Shown here: positions 19,248-29,244 of the stretch, piece by piece
How positions within the stretch are numbered: position 1 is the first letter of the stretch
How the letters are laid out: the number at the start of each line of letters is the position of its first letter
Notes under the pieces: generated by a model
The model's database searches: none
What the model was told of the DNA's origin: nothing
The model's input: the letters and a program-made list of their open reading frames with translations, nothing else
Program-made: the position numbers and the translations under genes
Assembly (NCBI GenBank): GCA_023379435.1
Contig: JAMCUH010000048.1
Location: 1-43,674, forward strand
Direction of reading: 5' to 3'
From: Thermoplasmatota archaeon
Lineage (GTDB): Archaea > Thermoplasmatota > Thermoplasmata > Thermoplasmatales > Thermoplasmataceae
Length of the DNA stretch: 43,674 nt

Positions 19248-19922
19248 TTGGACATAGAGGAGAAGATAGCCGGGGAGATTGCCATGTCAGAGAACCCTGG
19301 TGAGACCATAAGGAAGTGGAGGGAGGAATTCATGATAACAAAGCAGGAGCTGTCCAGAAAGATTGGTATTTCATCCTCTGTGATAAGTGACTATGAGTCA
19401 GGGAGGAGAAAATCACCAGGTTCCACGTCCATAAGGAAGATTGTCAAGGCATTCATAAGTATTGACAGGGAGAAGGGGGGTAACATACTGAGAAGATACA
19501 ATGCTGGTCTTGATCTGGACGCATTCATAGACATACGAGACTATGATCATGAAATACCGCTTGAAAAGCTTGTCAGGACCATAGGGGGTGTGAATGTCTC
19601 AGGTGTTTCCATGCAGAGGCACATTATGGGATACACCATAGTTGATGGCATAAAAGCCATCATATCACTTAATTCCTCCGAGTTCAGTAAACTTTATGGC
19701 TGGTCGAGCCAGAGGGCAGTTCTCTTCACACAGGTTAAGTTCGGAAGAAGTCCCATGATAGCCATAAGGGTGCATCCTCTCAAGCCCGCTGCTGTTGTTT
19801 ATGTTCAACCCGGCACCATAGATGAGCTTGCGGTGAAATTATCGCAGATAGAGAACATCCCGCTCATAGTTACGAAGATGGATGTGCAGACCATAGCACA
19901 GATACTTTCAAAGCTCAAGTAG
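19248..19922 (+). CDS. XRE-type HTH transcriptional regulator with archaeal C-terminal domain
   Basis: IRKWREEFMITKQELSRKIGISSSVISDYESGRRKSPG; TTG start in the supplied ORF. Confidence 0.88.
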   Translation: MDIEEKIAGEIAMSENPGETIRKWREEFMITKQELSRKIGISSSVISDYESGRRKSPGSTSIRKIVKAFISIDREKGGNILRRYNAGLDLDAFIDIRDYDHEIPLEKLVRTIGGVNVSGVSMQRHIMGYTIVDGIKAIISLNSSEFSKLYGWSSQRAVLFTQVKFGRSPMIAIRVHPLKPAAVVYVQPGTIDELAVKLSQIENIPLIVTKMDVQTIAQILSKLK

Positions 19923-20808
19923 AATTTCTTGCCTTTTCAGTGCCGAAAATCTTTTCCATGTACCAGGAAACGGAAAACGGCATCAGGTCATCCATTTTCT
20001 GTCCCGTTCCAATGAAAATTATCGGTTTCTTTATTCTGCTGGCAATTGAAATTATGGCTCCTCCCCTTGCATCTGTATCTAGCTTTGTTACAATGACCGA
20101 ATCATATGAGACCTCGCTGAAGAAGGTGGTCGCCTGATTGATGGCATCCTGGCCGGTGAGTGAATCCAGAACCAGGATTGTGAGATCAGGTTTCGTTATT
20201 CTCTTAATCTTCTTCATTTCCTCAAGAAGGTTCCTGTTTGTCTGCATTCTCCCAGCAGAATCTATCAGGACGTAATCATATCCCCTTGCAGTGGCCCTGT
20301 TAATTGCATCGAAAGCAACAGCTGCCGGGTCCGCACCCTGGGGCTGTTTCATGACTTCCACTCTCACCTGACCTGCCAGGTTCTCTATTTGCTCTATGGC
20401 ACCCGCCCTGAACGTATCAGATGCTGATATTATACACTTTTTTCCACGCTCAGAAAGGTAGTGTGCTATCTTTGCAACGGTCGTCGTCTTTCCGCCTCCG
20501 TTGACACCAAGAAAGAGTATGATGTATGGCTTCTTCCCGGGATTAAGGATATCACTCTTTTCCTGAAGTGGCGCAAGAATATCCTGCATTGCCTCCCTGA
20601 GGTGATCCCTGAGCTCATCCGTTGATATTTTTCCTCTACTTCCGAGCTTCTGTGAAAGCATTCCGTATATGTCTTCCGCTGTATCCAGATCAACATCGCT
20701 CTCAATGAGCATTGTTATGAGGGATTCCTCAAGTTCCGAAAGCTTGATTGAATCTGCTCCACCTTTGCTGAAAATCTTCTTCAGGCCGCTCTTGAAACTC
20801 TCAAACAT
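19915..20808 (-). CDS. ftsY: Signal recognition particle receptor FtsY
   Basis: LFLGVNGGGKTTTVAKIAHYL, SASDTFRAGAIEQIE, DSAGRMQTN, VTKLDTDARGGAI. Confidence 0.96.
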   Translation of the reverse strand: MFESFKSGLKKIFSKGGADSIKLSELEESLITMLIESDVDLDTAEDIYGMLSQKLGSRGKISTDELRDHLREAMQDILAPLQEKSDILNPGKKPYIILFLGVNGGGKTTTVAKIAHYLSERGKKCIISASDTFRAGAIEQIENLAGQVRVEVMKQPQGADPAAVAFDAINRATARGYDYVLIDSAGRMQTNRNLLEEMKKIKRITKPDLTILVLDSLTGQDAINQATTFFSEVSYDSVIVTKLDTDARGGAIISIASRIKKPIIFIGTGQKMDDLMPFSVSWYMEKIFGTEKARNST

Positions 20809-21223
20809 CTTTACCTTTTTCCGGTTGCTGGGAAGCCCTCTGAAGAAGCATGATCAGTGAATCGTACCTGCTGCTCAGCTCCTTTCTTCTGAGGTAGAGC
20901 GTATCAAGCGTATCCGTGATCTGCTTCATGTTATCCTTCAGTCTTTTTTCCACGTCCTCGCCGCCAAATTCAGCATAGACATCTGATCCAATGGGGACAA
21001 GAAAACGATCAGGCTTCTTGATGACGGCATCTATGTATATGCCGGAGCCTATGTTGATCTTTTTTTCCTCTGATTCAAAAAGGTCCCTGCTGGATACAAC
21101 CGAAAGCGTAGTTCCCATGTCGGATAGCAATCTTTCAAGGGAGGATATCTGGTTTTCCGTGGATTCAATCAGTGAACGCATATAATTAATCTCGTCAGTT
21201 ATGTTAATCGTCTCTTCTGCCAT
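20801..21223 (-). CDS. pfdA: Prefoldin alpha subunit
   Basis: Coiled coil - beta hairpin (INIGSGIYIDAVIKKPDRFLVPIGSDVYAEF) - coiled coil; neighbours ftsY. Confidence 0.88.
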   Translation of the reverse strand: MAEETINITDEINYMRSLIESTENQISSLERLLSDMGTTLSVVSSRDLFESEEKKINIGSGIYIDAVIKKPDRFLVPIGSDVYAEFGGEDVEKRLKDNMKQITDTLDTLYLRRKELSSRYDSLIMLLQRASQQPEKGKDV

Positions 21224-22472
21224 CCTTTTTCACTCCGAATATTTCCATGCTTTCCTTGAGCGCCTCTATGACTGGCATTTTCTCACCGGATAAATAGCTT
21301 ATGAGTGCTCCTCCGCCTGTAGACGCATGAGTGATCCTCGGCAAAAGATCAAGGTTCTCCAGGGCACTCAGTGTATGGCCCCCACCTGCTATTGTAACTG
21401 CACCGGAACCCGCAACTGCATTGAAAACTTCCCTCGTCCCTGCGGAATACTCCTCTATCTCATACATGCCCATTGGCCCATTTAAAAATATTGCCTTTGA
21501 CCTCCTTATCTCATCTGAAAATAAAACAATGGAATCTATGCCAATATCTGCTATTATCTCGTTATCAGGTATTTTTTCTGTGAGTTCTACTCTCCTTCCG
21601 GAAGGGTTCAGTATGAGATCCGTTGGCATTACTATTCTGTTTCCATACTTCTCAAGGATTGCTCTGCTTTTATCAATGAGATCGGTATGATGATCATTGT
21701 TCTTGCGTATGAAATCCATATTTTTCTTTCCTATATTGTATCCAGAACTCCACAGAAAGGCATTTGCAACAACTCCACCCACAAGTATTCGATCCACCAT
21801 TCCCCTTTCAAGGAATGATGATGCAACGGCAATACTCTCGCTGATCTTTGCTCCGGCAAGTATGGCAATCTTCGGTCTTTCATTACCCTTTCGGAATCTT
21901 TCAATGCCAGAAATCTCTTTTTCTATGAGCCGCCCGGCAATATTAGGCACAATCCTCCTGAATCCGGTCAGTGTGACCTGTGCACGGTGAATTGCCGGGA
22001 ATGCATCATTGACAAAGTAATCCATATACTTTGAGAGTGATTTCACGATGTTTGTCTGTTCGGCCGCCACTGCATCATTTGCGTTCACATTCACCTCCTC
22101 AGAATAGAATCTTGTATTTTCAAGCATGATGATATCCCCATCCTTCAGTTTTTCAATCTCTCTTCCAACGGTGTCCCCAAAAAGGTTGTCCACAAAAGAT
22201 ACCGGTCTTCCAAGGATGCCACCCAGGGCCCTGGCATGCTCTTTGAGAGACAAAAAATCCTCCTTTCCGGGCCTGCTCTGATGCGCCATTATGACAACCT
22301 TGGATGATCTCAGGGAATTGAGTGTTTCCACATGAGACTGGAACCTCTGGTAGCTCAGTATTTTACCTGTGGATGGATCGATGGGCGAGTTGATGTCAAC
22401 CCTTACGAAAACGGTCTTGCCATCAAGGTTGAAATCATTAAGTGTGAAGAATCCCATTTTTGATAATGGCAT
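21204..22472 (-). CDS. pgk: Phosphoglycerate kinase
   Basis: KTVFVRVDINSPID, MAHQSRPG, AIHRAQVTLTG, FLNGPMGMYEI, TIAGGGHT. Confidence 0.96.
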   Translation of the reverse strand: MPLSKMGFFTLNDFNLDGKTVFVRVDINSPIDPSTGKILSYQRFQSHVETLNSLRSSKVVIMAHQSRPGKEDFLSLKEHARALGGILGRPVSFVDNLFGDTVGREIEKLKDGDIIMLENTRFYSEEVNVNANDAVAAEQTNIVKSLSKYMDYFVNDAFPAIHRAQVTLTGFRRIVPNIAGRLIEKEISGIERFRKGNERPKIAILAGAKISESIAVASSFLERGMVDRILVGGVVANAFLWSSGYNIGKKNMDFIRKNNDHHTDLIDKSRAILEKYGNRIVMPTDLILNPSGRRVELTEKIPDNEIIADIGIDSIVLFSDEIRRSKAIFLNGPMGMYEIEEYSAGTREVFNAVAGSGAVTIAGGGHTLSALENLDLLPRITHASTGGGALISYLSGEKMPVIEALKESMEIFGVKKDGRRDD

Positions 22473-22564
22473 GAACCTATATCTCTCTCCACCGTTATTT
22501 TATTTTCTTCTATGTTGTGATTGACAAGAAACACAGCTTATATTACATCTAGAAATTCACGGGC

Positions 22565-23311
22565 ATGCAAGTGGTGGTTACCGCTGCCGGTCTTGGAAAA
22601 AGGAGTGGCCTTGATGGCAGGATGAGAAAGGAAATGCTCCCGATCTATGACTGCAAGGATGGGAATATCGTGCTTAGGCCATTGCTGGAAGTCATAATTT
22701 CAAGGTACAGGAATCTGGGGCTGAAAGATTTTGTTCTCGTTCTTAGCCCATCTGATGTCATGACACAATCATATGTAAGGGATTATCTTGATTTTGTCAC
22801 CGTGACTTTTCAGGAATCGGCAAGGGGATTCGGAGATGCAGTTTACTGTGCCAGGGACTATATCAGCGGTGATTTTATTCTAAATTGCGGTGATGGCATT
22901 TATTGTGAAGAGGCATTTCAGAAAAAACTCATAGGGCACCGGACAGCAGGATCAGGCCATGCGGTGCTTGCACTTATGGGTGTTTCCAACCCAAAGAGGT
23001 ACGGTGTTGCAAGTATAAGGGAAAAAGATGGACGTGTGTTCGTTGAGGACGTTGAGGAAAAACCCGAGAAACCCAAAAGCAATCTGGCAATAATGGCCAT
23101 GTATAGACTACCTGAGGAGATATTCTCTGTCCTGGAAAGATCCCGTGAGAGAAAGGAGCTCACACCTGCAATACAATCCCTCATCATGAAAGGCATGGAC
23201 GTGGAGGCTATCATCGGAGAAAGTGAAAAGTGGCTCAGTGTTGGAATCGCTTCCGAGTACGTATCCGTTCTTCAGCGGTCACTTCTTTTTCTCAGTCCCT
23301 GCGACAGCTGA
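22565..23311 (+). CDS. Sugar-phosphate nucleotidyltransferase
   Basis: VVTAAGLGKRSGLDGRMRKEMLPI...RPLLEVII, DFILNCGDGIY, VEDVEEKPEKPKSNLA. Confidence 0.88.
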   Translation: MQVVVTAAGLGKRSGLDGRMRKEMLPIYDCKDGNIVLRPLLEVIISRYRNLGLKDFVLVLSPSDVMTQSYVRDYLDFVTVTFQESARGFGDAVYCARDYISGDFILNCGDGIYCEEAFQKKLIGHRTAGSGHAVLALMGVSNPKRYGVASIREKDGRVFVEDVEEKPEKPKSNLAIMAMYRLPEEIFSVLERSRERKELTPAIQSLIMKGMDVEAIIGESEKWLSVGIASEYVSVLQRSLLFLSPCDS

Positions 23312-24517
23312 CTTGCCGCTGCTCTCTTTCCAGGATGTTCTTGGCATTATGACATCCTTCAGCCTTCGAATCCTGCCGGAATATTTCATCACATCCTGCA
23401 GTATGATTGATATCTCCGTTTCGAGAGACCTCGCCGTTCTGTAGCCAAGTTCCCTTAGCTTCACATTTTCAGGATTGTAGTAATGCTCCTCTTTTTCTAT
23501 CCTAGGGTTAGCAGTGTGCAGTATGCCTGGCTTTTTTCTGTCAGGATACAGGGATGAGAATACCTCAACCACCTTACTGGCCAGTTCATTGACGGAATAG
23601 TGTTCATCGTACTGATTGAATACCCTGTATTCTCCATTTTTTGGAGGATTTTCAATGGCAATGGTAAGGCACTGCACCGAATCCTCGAGAGATAGAAAAC
23701 CCCTTGTCTGTCCCCCCTTACCGTAGGGCGTTATGGGCAGTCCTGCAATTGCCTGGGCGCAGAATCTGTTCAGCGCGGTACCCCACACCTCATCTATGTC
23801 AAATCTTGTGTGTGAGGAAGAACTCTCTATCTCTGATGTTCTGGTGCCATAAACAACACCCTGCATCACGTCCGTAATGGCAGTTCCCCAAAGGCGGTTT
23901 GCGAACATGAGATTGTTGGAGTCATGAACCTTCGTCCAGTGATACCAGGAACCCGCGAATTTTGGAAATGGAAGTGTATCGCTTCTCCCGTGATAGTTCA
24001 CTTCAAAAAAACCCTCCGGGATATCGATATTAGGTGTTCCATACTCACCCATTGTTCCGAGTTTGAGTATGTGCGATTCCGGGACAATATCCTTGGTGGC
24101 ATAAATGAGATTCATTGTGCTTACAATATTCTTCATCATGGTTTCTGTTGCCTGCTTTAGCCCTATCATGGAATACGGGGCAGAACGCTGTTCAGCAAGA
24201 TGCACAATTGCATCCGGTTTCTCCTTTTCAAGGATACTGTAAAGTCTACGTGGATCCGTTACATCAAATCTCACAAACCCGGGTTCGCCGAATGTCCTAG
24301 AAGCCTTTCTGATTCTTTCTGCCATGCTGTCGATGGGTATGAGTGAATCGGAATGCACCTCCCTGACCCTTCTCCTTGTTATAAAACTATCAACACCAGT
24401 GACCTGATGGCCTCTTGCAAGCAGCCTTAAAGCCAGTGGCCAGCCTATGTATCCATCCATGCCCAATATGAGAACTTTCTTTCCTTCCAAACATGGGAAA
24501 ATGCCAAAGAAACTCAT
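23279..24517 (-). CDS. NAD-dependent epimerase/dehydratase, UDP-sulfoquinovose synthase (SQD1/Agl3)-like
   Basis: VLILGMDGYIGWPLALRLLARGHQVTGVDSF, HLAEQRSAPYSMI, LGTMGEYGTPNIDIPEGFF, SWYHWTKVHDSNNL. Confidence 0.85.
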   Translation of the reverse strand: MSFFGIFPCLEGKKVLILGMDGYIGWPLALRLLARGHQVTGVDSFITRRRVREVHSDSLIPIDSMAERIRKASRTFGEPGFVRFDVTDPRRLYSILEKEKPDAIVHLAEQRSAPYSMIGLKQATETMMKNIVSTMNLIYATKDIVPESHILKLGTMGEYGTPNIDIPEGFFEVNYHGRSDTLPFPKFAGSWYHWTKVHDSNNLMFANRLWGTAITDVMQGVVYGTRTSEIESSSSHTRFDIDEVWGTALNRFCAQAIAGLPITPYGKGGQTRGFLSLEDSVQCLTIAIENPPKNGEYRVFNQYDEHYSVNELASKVVEVFSSLYPDRKKPGILHTANPRIEKEEHYYNPENVKLRELGYRTARSLETEISIILQDVMKYSGRIRRLKDVIMPRTSWKESSGKSAVAGTEKKK

Positions 24518-24715
24518 TAACCTTTTCCATAAGAGTCTCTGACGTCATAACAGCTTGAAGAAATTGCCTCAATATGTTGCATATTTGTCTGTCAATTGTC
24601 TGCCCGCGACGATCTTTAGTTCAGTTGACCAGTTTTGGCTCTCCTGTAATCGGGAAGTGAAAACTTTTATACCATTGGCTTAATTGGTCTCATGGTGCCA
24701 GAGGATTGATTATTC

Positions 24716-25336
24716 ATGTTTTGGAAAAAGAAAAATGGAGATGATCCGAATATTGACGATGAGGAATACCGTACTGAGCAGGCATATCCAGCAAAGATTT
24801 GTCCGCTCTGCTCCAGGTCATACAGTGACGACTCTGTATTCTGTAAATATGACGGGCAAAGGCTCACCATATTGAATATTAAGATACCGGAAATTCTTGA
24901 GCCCGGTGAGATGAAATGCCCGAAATGCGGCAACACTGTCAAGGCAAGGGAGGATGGCTCCTGTCCGGTCTGCGGTGAGCAGTTGGTAGACGTTTCCAAG
25001 TTGGGAAAGAAGAAATCCGTAACACTCTTTATCGATCACCTCTATCCCATAACCATAGACCAGTTTCCCTATGTTTTTGGAAGAAAGGATGTGGCCAGGC
25101 TCCTCTCTTCAGAATATATCAATCCATCTCACATTGAATTTAATTTCAACGGTTCAAAGCTCATGGTCAAGGATGTTAAATCCCTTAACGGCTCCAAGGT
25201 CAATGAGCTGATAATAGGAATGAAGGGAAAGAGCTTCGGGGAATTTGAGGTCAAGAATGGTGATACCATAGAACTTGGTCTTAACGGATCCAACAAGGGC
25301 GAGATACGAATGAGAGTGAAGATCAATGATACGTGA
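24716..25336 (+). CDS. Zinc-ribbon and FHA-domain protein
   Basis: CPLCSRSYSDDSVFCKYDG, CPKCGNTVKAREDGSCPVCG, then FGRKD...SHIEFNFNGSKLMVKDVKSLNGSKVN (FHA-like). Confidence 0.82.
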   Translation: MFWKKKNGDDPNIDDEEYRTEQAYPAKICPLCSRSYSDDSVFCKYDGQRLTILNIKIPEILEPGEMKCPKCGNTVKAREDGSCPVCGEQLVDVSKLGKKKSVTLFIDHLYPITIDQFPYVFGRKDVARLLSSEYINPSHIEFNFNGSKLMVKDVKSLNGSKVNELIIGMKGKSFGEFEVKNGDTIELGLNGSNKGEIRMRVKINDT

Positions 25337-25379
25337 AAATCCCTTTGAAGGGGAAATCAACACCAAAAGGAAGTGAGGA

Positions 25380-28004
25380 ATGGACAGGGGGTCCATCAGA
25401 AAGACGCTGTTCTATGCGGCATTCATTTTTGTTGTTGCAGTTATATTGCTGTACATCTCAGGCTATTATACGGGTTTCAATCCGCTGTCATACTTTGTCC
25501 CGTACTCTCTCGTAATAACTGCCAGCATCATACTTGTTTTTTCAGTATGGTTCGTCCTCATACTTGTCGGGAACAGGAGATATCCCGATGAGAATAAGGC
25601 AAAACCATCCACAGGATCCCTTCTGATGCTTGTTTTTTTCATGTTTGTGACTTCGTTTGTCTCCATTTACTATGTGATTTCAAAAATAGGCAGGCCCTGG
25701 GATCTAACAGTGCTCATACCGCTGGTGCCTCTTTATACATACAGCGATTTCCGGAGAAGAAAGACTAAACTCAGGAAGAATGCAAGGAAGAAAGACCCGA
25801 GAAATCCTGTTCAGGACATAGTTTCAATCCTAATGGCCGGTTCCCTGGGTTTCTTCATTTACATGGGAAAGCCATTTATACTTTACATAGCACTGCTTCT
25901 CGCAGCTCTTTCCTTCATGTCAATGGCAGGAAAGAGCCGGACATACTCTTCGTTCAGGTACATGTCATCAAGGATTGTAATACCATTCTCGGCAGCATTT
26001 ATGTTGACAGATTTCTCACTCTATTATGGAGCAATAAAAAGCAGCGGCATACTTCTTGTACCCATAGTTATAATTGCATTTCTGATCAGCTCTGCCATCA
26101 TCGTGACATTCAGGAGGAGGCCTCTCTTCTACTATCTTGGCATGCTTTTGATGTTTGCTACCTCTGTTCTCGGTATACTTGATTTGATGAGATACTACAG
26201 CAGCTATCCCATGTCCTTCCTTACCCTCACAGGGGTTGTGGCATATATTCTGGCACTTTCCGGTGATGATGCTATGGATGACAACCATAATATAGCCAAC
26301 TCATTCAGGCTGTTCAAAAATAGCTCTGTGTATTTTTCAGCCGTGCTGGTTGTTGTGCTATTTGGTCTTCTCTACTTCTTCAGATTTTTTGATATCAGTG
26401 TACACGGCTCTGACGGTCTGGCATATGTATCGGCCTATCTGTCTAATTCCTTCAGGTATACCATTCTGGACACCCTTGGAACAACTGCACTTCTCATTAT
26501 GGCACTTCTTGCCGTATCGGTACTCATAGGGTCGAGAAAGATAAACGTCATACTTTTTGCCCTGATGATCCTGCTGTTCGGATATGGACTGTATTCCGCT
26601 GTATCACTGAAGGATCCAGGTGTATGGGATATCAACTCCATATATGCAATCTCCATAACGGTCATTGTTGGTGCTGCAGTTTTCTATGAACCCTCATTCA
26701 GGTTCATGAGATCATACAGCTCCAGAATTTCAAGGAAGTACAGCATAAGCTACCAGATGGGCACCGCAAGGTACCTCAGGGGCAGATTCGACGTGGACAC
26801 AACTGTGGATAAAAGCAAGAATAAGGATTTCCTTGGAGCAGGCGGTTTTGCATATGTTTTCAAGGGGAAGGATACATTGACCAACCGTGATGTGGTAATA
26901 AAGGTGCCCAGGGTATTCGACGAGGAATCCAAGACAGAGAGGGAGAGAAAGCTGCACATGCAGGAGTCCGTGAGGCAGCTTTACGAGGAGAGCAAGATCC
27001 TGAGCCAGATCAGTTATCCCGGTATCGTCGGTCTTGTTGATTACTTCAAGGAAGGGGACCAGTATTACCTTGTTGAGGAATATGCAGATGGAAAGAACAT
27101 GTCTTCCTATCTGGGCGATAACATCAAAAACGGTACACCTCTTGATGAGGCAAACTCCATAAGACTTGCTCTTAGCCTTCTCTTTTCCGTCAATTACATG
27201 CACATGCATGAGATATACCACAGGGACCTCAACCCGGGAAACATAGTACTTACAAAATCGGGACCGAAGATTATAGATTTCGGCACATCGAAGAATCTTT
27301 CCATGAGAGTATCAACAGCATTTTTCACTCACAGCCAAAGAATCGGCGTTCCATGCTATCATCCCCCGGAGCTTGATATAGAGGACAAGATCAATATTTC
27401 AGCGGCTTATGACACATATTCTGTCGGGGCCCTCATATGCTCCATGCTAACCGGGCAGTTCCTGGACAGCAGTGAAATGAAAAAGAATTATGGATATGAA
27501 TACATAACGGAAGATTATTTGCAGAGGGAGATAAGGCCCAGGGCATCAGACTGGTTCTACAGAATAATAAGCAAGACGCTATCTTTCAAGGCTGATGACA
27601 GGTACCAGAGCGCATTCGAGATGATAGCCGATATCATGGGTCTCAAGGGCAATTACATAGTAACAGACATGGGATTCATATACCCCATGGAGCATGGGTC
27701 ATCCTATGATGTCATCCTCTCCTCGGAGTACAAGGTTCCACATGTTGGGTCAAACGTTGTCAGAACCAAGACGGTTGAACTTTATGAAAACGGGAAGTTT
27801 AACAATGTATCTGTGGGAAAAATAGGGGTGATAGGCATGGAAAACAACTTTAAGCTTGAAACCACCGGGAAGAGGGCATTTTATATAAAAGCAATAGGAT
27901 CATACCCGGAGAAAAGAAATGAGGTAACGCTGGTGCCAAGGGTGATTTACTCATTCAGGCAGGATTTAAGATACGCTAATTTTTCGTTCTACACAGTGAG
28001 GTAA
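25380..28004 (+). CDS. Polytopic membrane protein with C-terminal Hanks-type Ser/Thr protein kinase domain
   Basis: About 440 aa of hydrophobic segments, then LGAGGFAYVFKGKD, VVIKVPR, YHRDLNPGNIVL, KIIDFGTSK, GVPCYHPPE. Confidence 0.9.
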   Translation: MDRGSIRKTLFYAAFIFVVAVILLYISGYYTGFNPLSYFVPYSLVITASIILVFSVWFVLILVGNRRYPDENKAKPSTGSLLMLVFFMFVTSFVSIYYVISKIGRPWDLTVLIPLVPLYTYSDFRRRKTKLRKNARKKDPRNPVQDIVSILMAGSLGFFIYMGKPFILYIALLLAALSFMSMAGKSRTYSSFRYMSSRIVIPFSAAFMLTDFSLYYGAIKSSGILLVPIVIIAFLISSAIIVTFRRRPLFYYLGMLLMFATSVLGILDLMRYYSSYPMSFLTLTGVVAYILALSGDDAMDDNHNIANSFRLFKNSSVYFSAVLVVVLFGLLYFFRFFDISVHGSDGLAYVSAYLSNSFRYTILDTLGTTALLIMALLAVSVLIGSRKINVILFALMILLFGYGLYSAVSLKDPGVWDINSIYAISITVIVGAAVFYEPSFRFMRSYSSRISRKYSISYQMGTARYLRGRFDVDTTVDKSKNKDFLGAGGFAYVFKGKDTLTNRDVVIKVPRVFDEESKTERERKLHMQESVRQLYEESKILSQISYPGIVGLVDYFKEGDQYYLVEEYADGKNMSSYLGDNIKNGTPLDEANSIRLALSLLFSVNYMHMHEIYHRDLNPGNIVLTKSGPKIIDFGTSKNLSMRVSTAFFTHSQRIGVPCYHPPELDIEDKINISAAYDTYSVGALICSMLTGQFLDSSEMKKNYGYEYITEDYLQREIRPRASDWFYRIISKTLSFKADDRYQSAFEMIADIMGLKGNYIVTDMGFIYPMEHGSSYDVILSSEYKVPHVGSNVVRTKTVELYENGKFNNVSVGKIGVIGMENNFKLETTGKRAFYIKAIGSYPEKRNEVTLVPRVIYSFRQDLRYANFSFYTVR

Positions 28005-28009
28005 TAAAA

Positions 28010-28816
28010 ATGGATATTGGATCAAAAAGTATACGGGGAAAGGTCAGGGAGAGAGACGAGGACGCCATTCTTGTAATGGGGAGGCAGATAAGCTCGGAGC
28101 ATTCCAACGACGAGGCATATTTCTGCGCTCTCGCAGACGGTATGGGAGGTGGCGATGCAGGCGATATTGCCAGCAGGATTGCTCTGCAGACAATGGAGAG
28201 TATTGGATTCAAGCTCCTCTCAAGGGTTACCACTGATCCGGGAAAGATCGTTGAGGAGATCAACGATGGATACAGAAGGGCCGACAGGAAAATAGTGGAA
28301 TACAGCATGGAAAACTCCCTGAGGGAGATGGGGACAACCCTCGTGACAGCATATTACGTAAATGGCATGCTCTATGTGGGGAACATAGGGGACAGCAGGC
28401 TGCTCATATTCAACGACGGAAAGGTATCCGCCAGGACAACTGATCACTCATACGTGCAGACACTTGTTTTCTCCGGTTCCATAAAGGATTCGGAGGTTAA
28501 CACGCATCCGAGGCGAAACGAGATGACAAAGGCGCTGGGCTTCCAGGGGTTTGCACCAGACATCTATATATGGAAGATATTCAATGGCGATTCTGTTCTC
28601 CTATGCTGTGATGGGCTATGGGAGCCACTGGACTATGCCACACTTGGTGCTGCAGCAAATTCAACAATGACATCAATGGAGGCTGTTGAACAGCTGGTGA
28701 ACCTTGCCAACGAGATTGACGGAACAGATAACATCTCAGCCATAATGTTCAGGCCACGTGTAAAGACCTCTTTGGAGAAATATTCAAGGAAGCCTACAAA
28801 GGCAGCCCCTAAATGA
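28010..28816 (+). CDS. PP2C/SpoIIE-fold Ser/Thr protein phosphatase
   Basis: REDEDAILVM-like N-terminus, LADGMGGGDAGDIAS, VGNIGDSRLLIF, LCCDGLWEPL, GTDNISAIM. Confidence 0.93.
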   Translation: MDIGSKSIRGKVRERDEDAILVMGRQISSEHSNDEAYFCALADGMGGGDAGDIASRIALQTMESIGFKLLSRVTTDPGKIVEEINDGYRRADRKIVEYSMENSLREMGTTLVTAYYVNGMLYVGNIGDSRLLIFNDGKVSARTTDHSYVQTLVFSGSIKDSEVNTHPRRNEMTKALGFQGFAPDIYIWKIFNGDSVLLCCDGLWEPLDYATLGAAANSTMTSMEAVEQLVNLANEIDGTDNISAIMFRPRVKTSLEKYSRKPTKAAPK

Positions 28817-28901
28817 TGGATTCAAAATTTCCAGTTCATGTCACAGGTTTCGGATACGAGATCAGGGGAAAATTTAATACCTTGTCTGACTTTTTGTTTT
28901 A

Positions 28902-29222
28902 ATGGACTGTCCAACATTGATTTCCCAGATAAAGAACAAATACATCAAGATAGTGAAGGTTGTAGAGAACAAGGGGAGCGAAGATCTGCCCTCTCAGGAT
29001 TATCTATCAGCACAGTCGGAGTTCCTGAGGTGGTTCGAAGAAATAATAAAGAATGCCTCCGTGGAAAACGGGGAGCTTTCCATGTCTGCCAAACAGTGCA
29101 TCCTTTCCACAATAAACGAGGATGGGGAAGGAAACGGGAACCAGGAACTCATAGAAGCGCTCTCACTTTTCTCTGATAAGAGGATTCTTGAACTTTTTGG
29201 AGTGAAGATATTTTCAGACTGA
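28902..29222 (+). CDS. Small uncharacterised helical protein in kinase/phosphatase cluster
   Basis: 106-aa ORF; TATA-like TTTAATAC at 28873-28880, about 26 nt upstream of the ATG. Confidence 0.65.
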   Translation: MDCPTLISQIKNKYIKIVKVVENKGSEDLPSQDYLSAQSEFLRWFEEIIKNASVENGELSMSAKQCILSTINEDGEGNGNQELIEALSLFSDKRILELFGVKIFSD

Positions 29223-29244
29223 TTCCATATATGGAAGCGATATA

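Noticed and set aside
24610-24670. tRNA-like stretch (TTTAGTTCAGTTGACC...)
   Set aside because: D-arm-like string only; no T-arm consensus or closing acceptor stem found.
26730-27221. 163-aa minus-strand ORF inside the membrane kinase
   Set aside because: Antisense to the kinase catalytic domain, no family features; codon-bias artefact.
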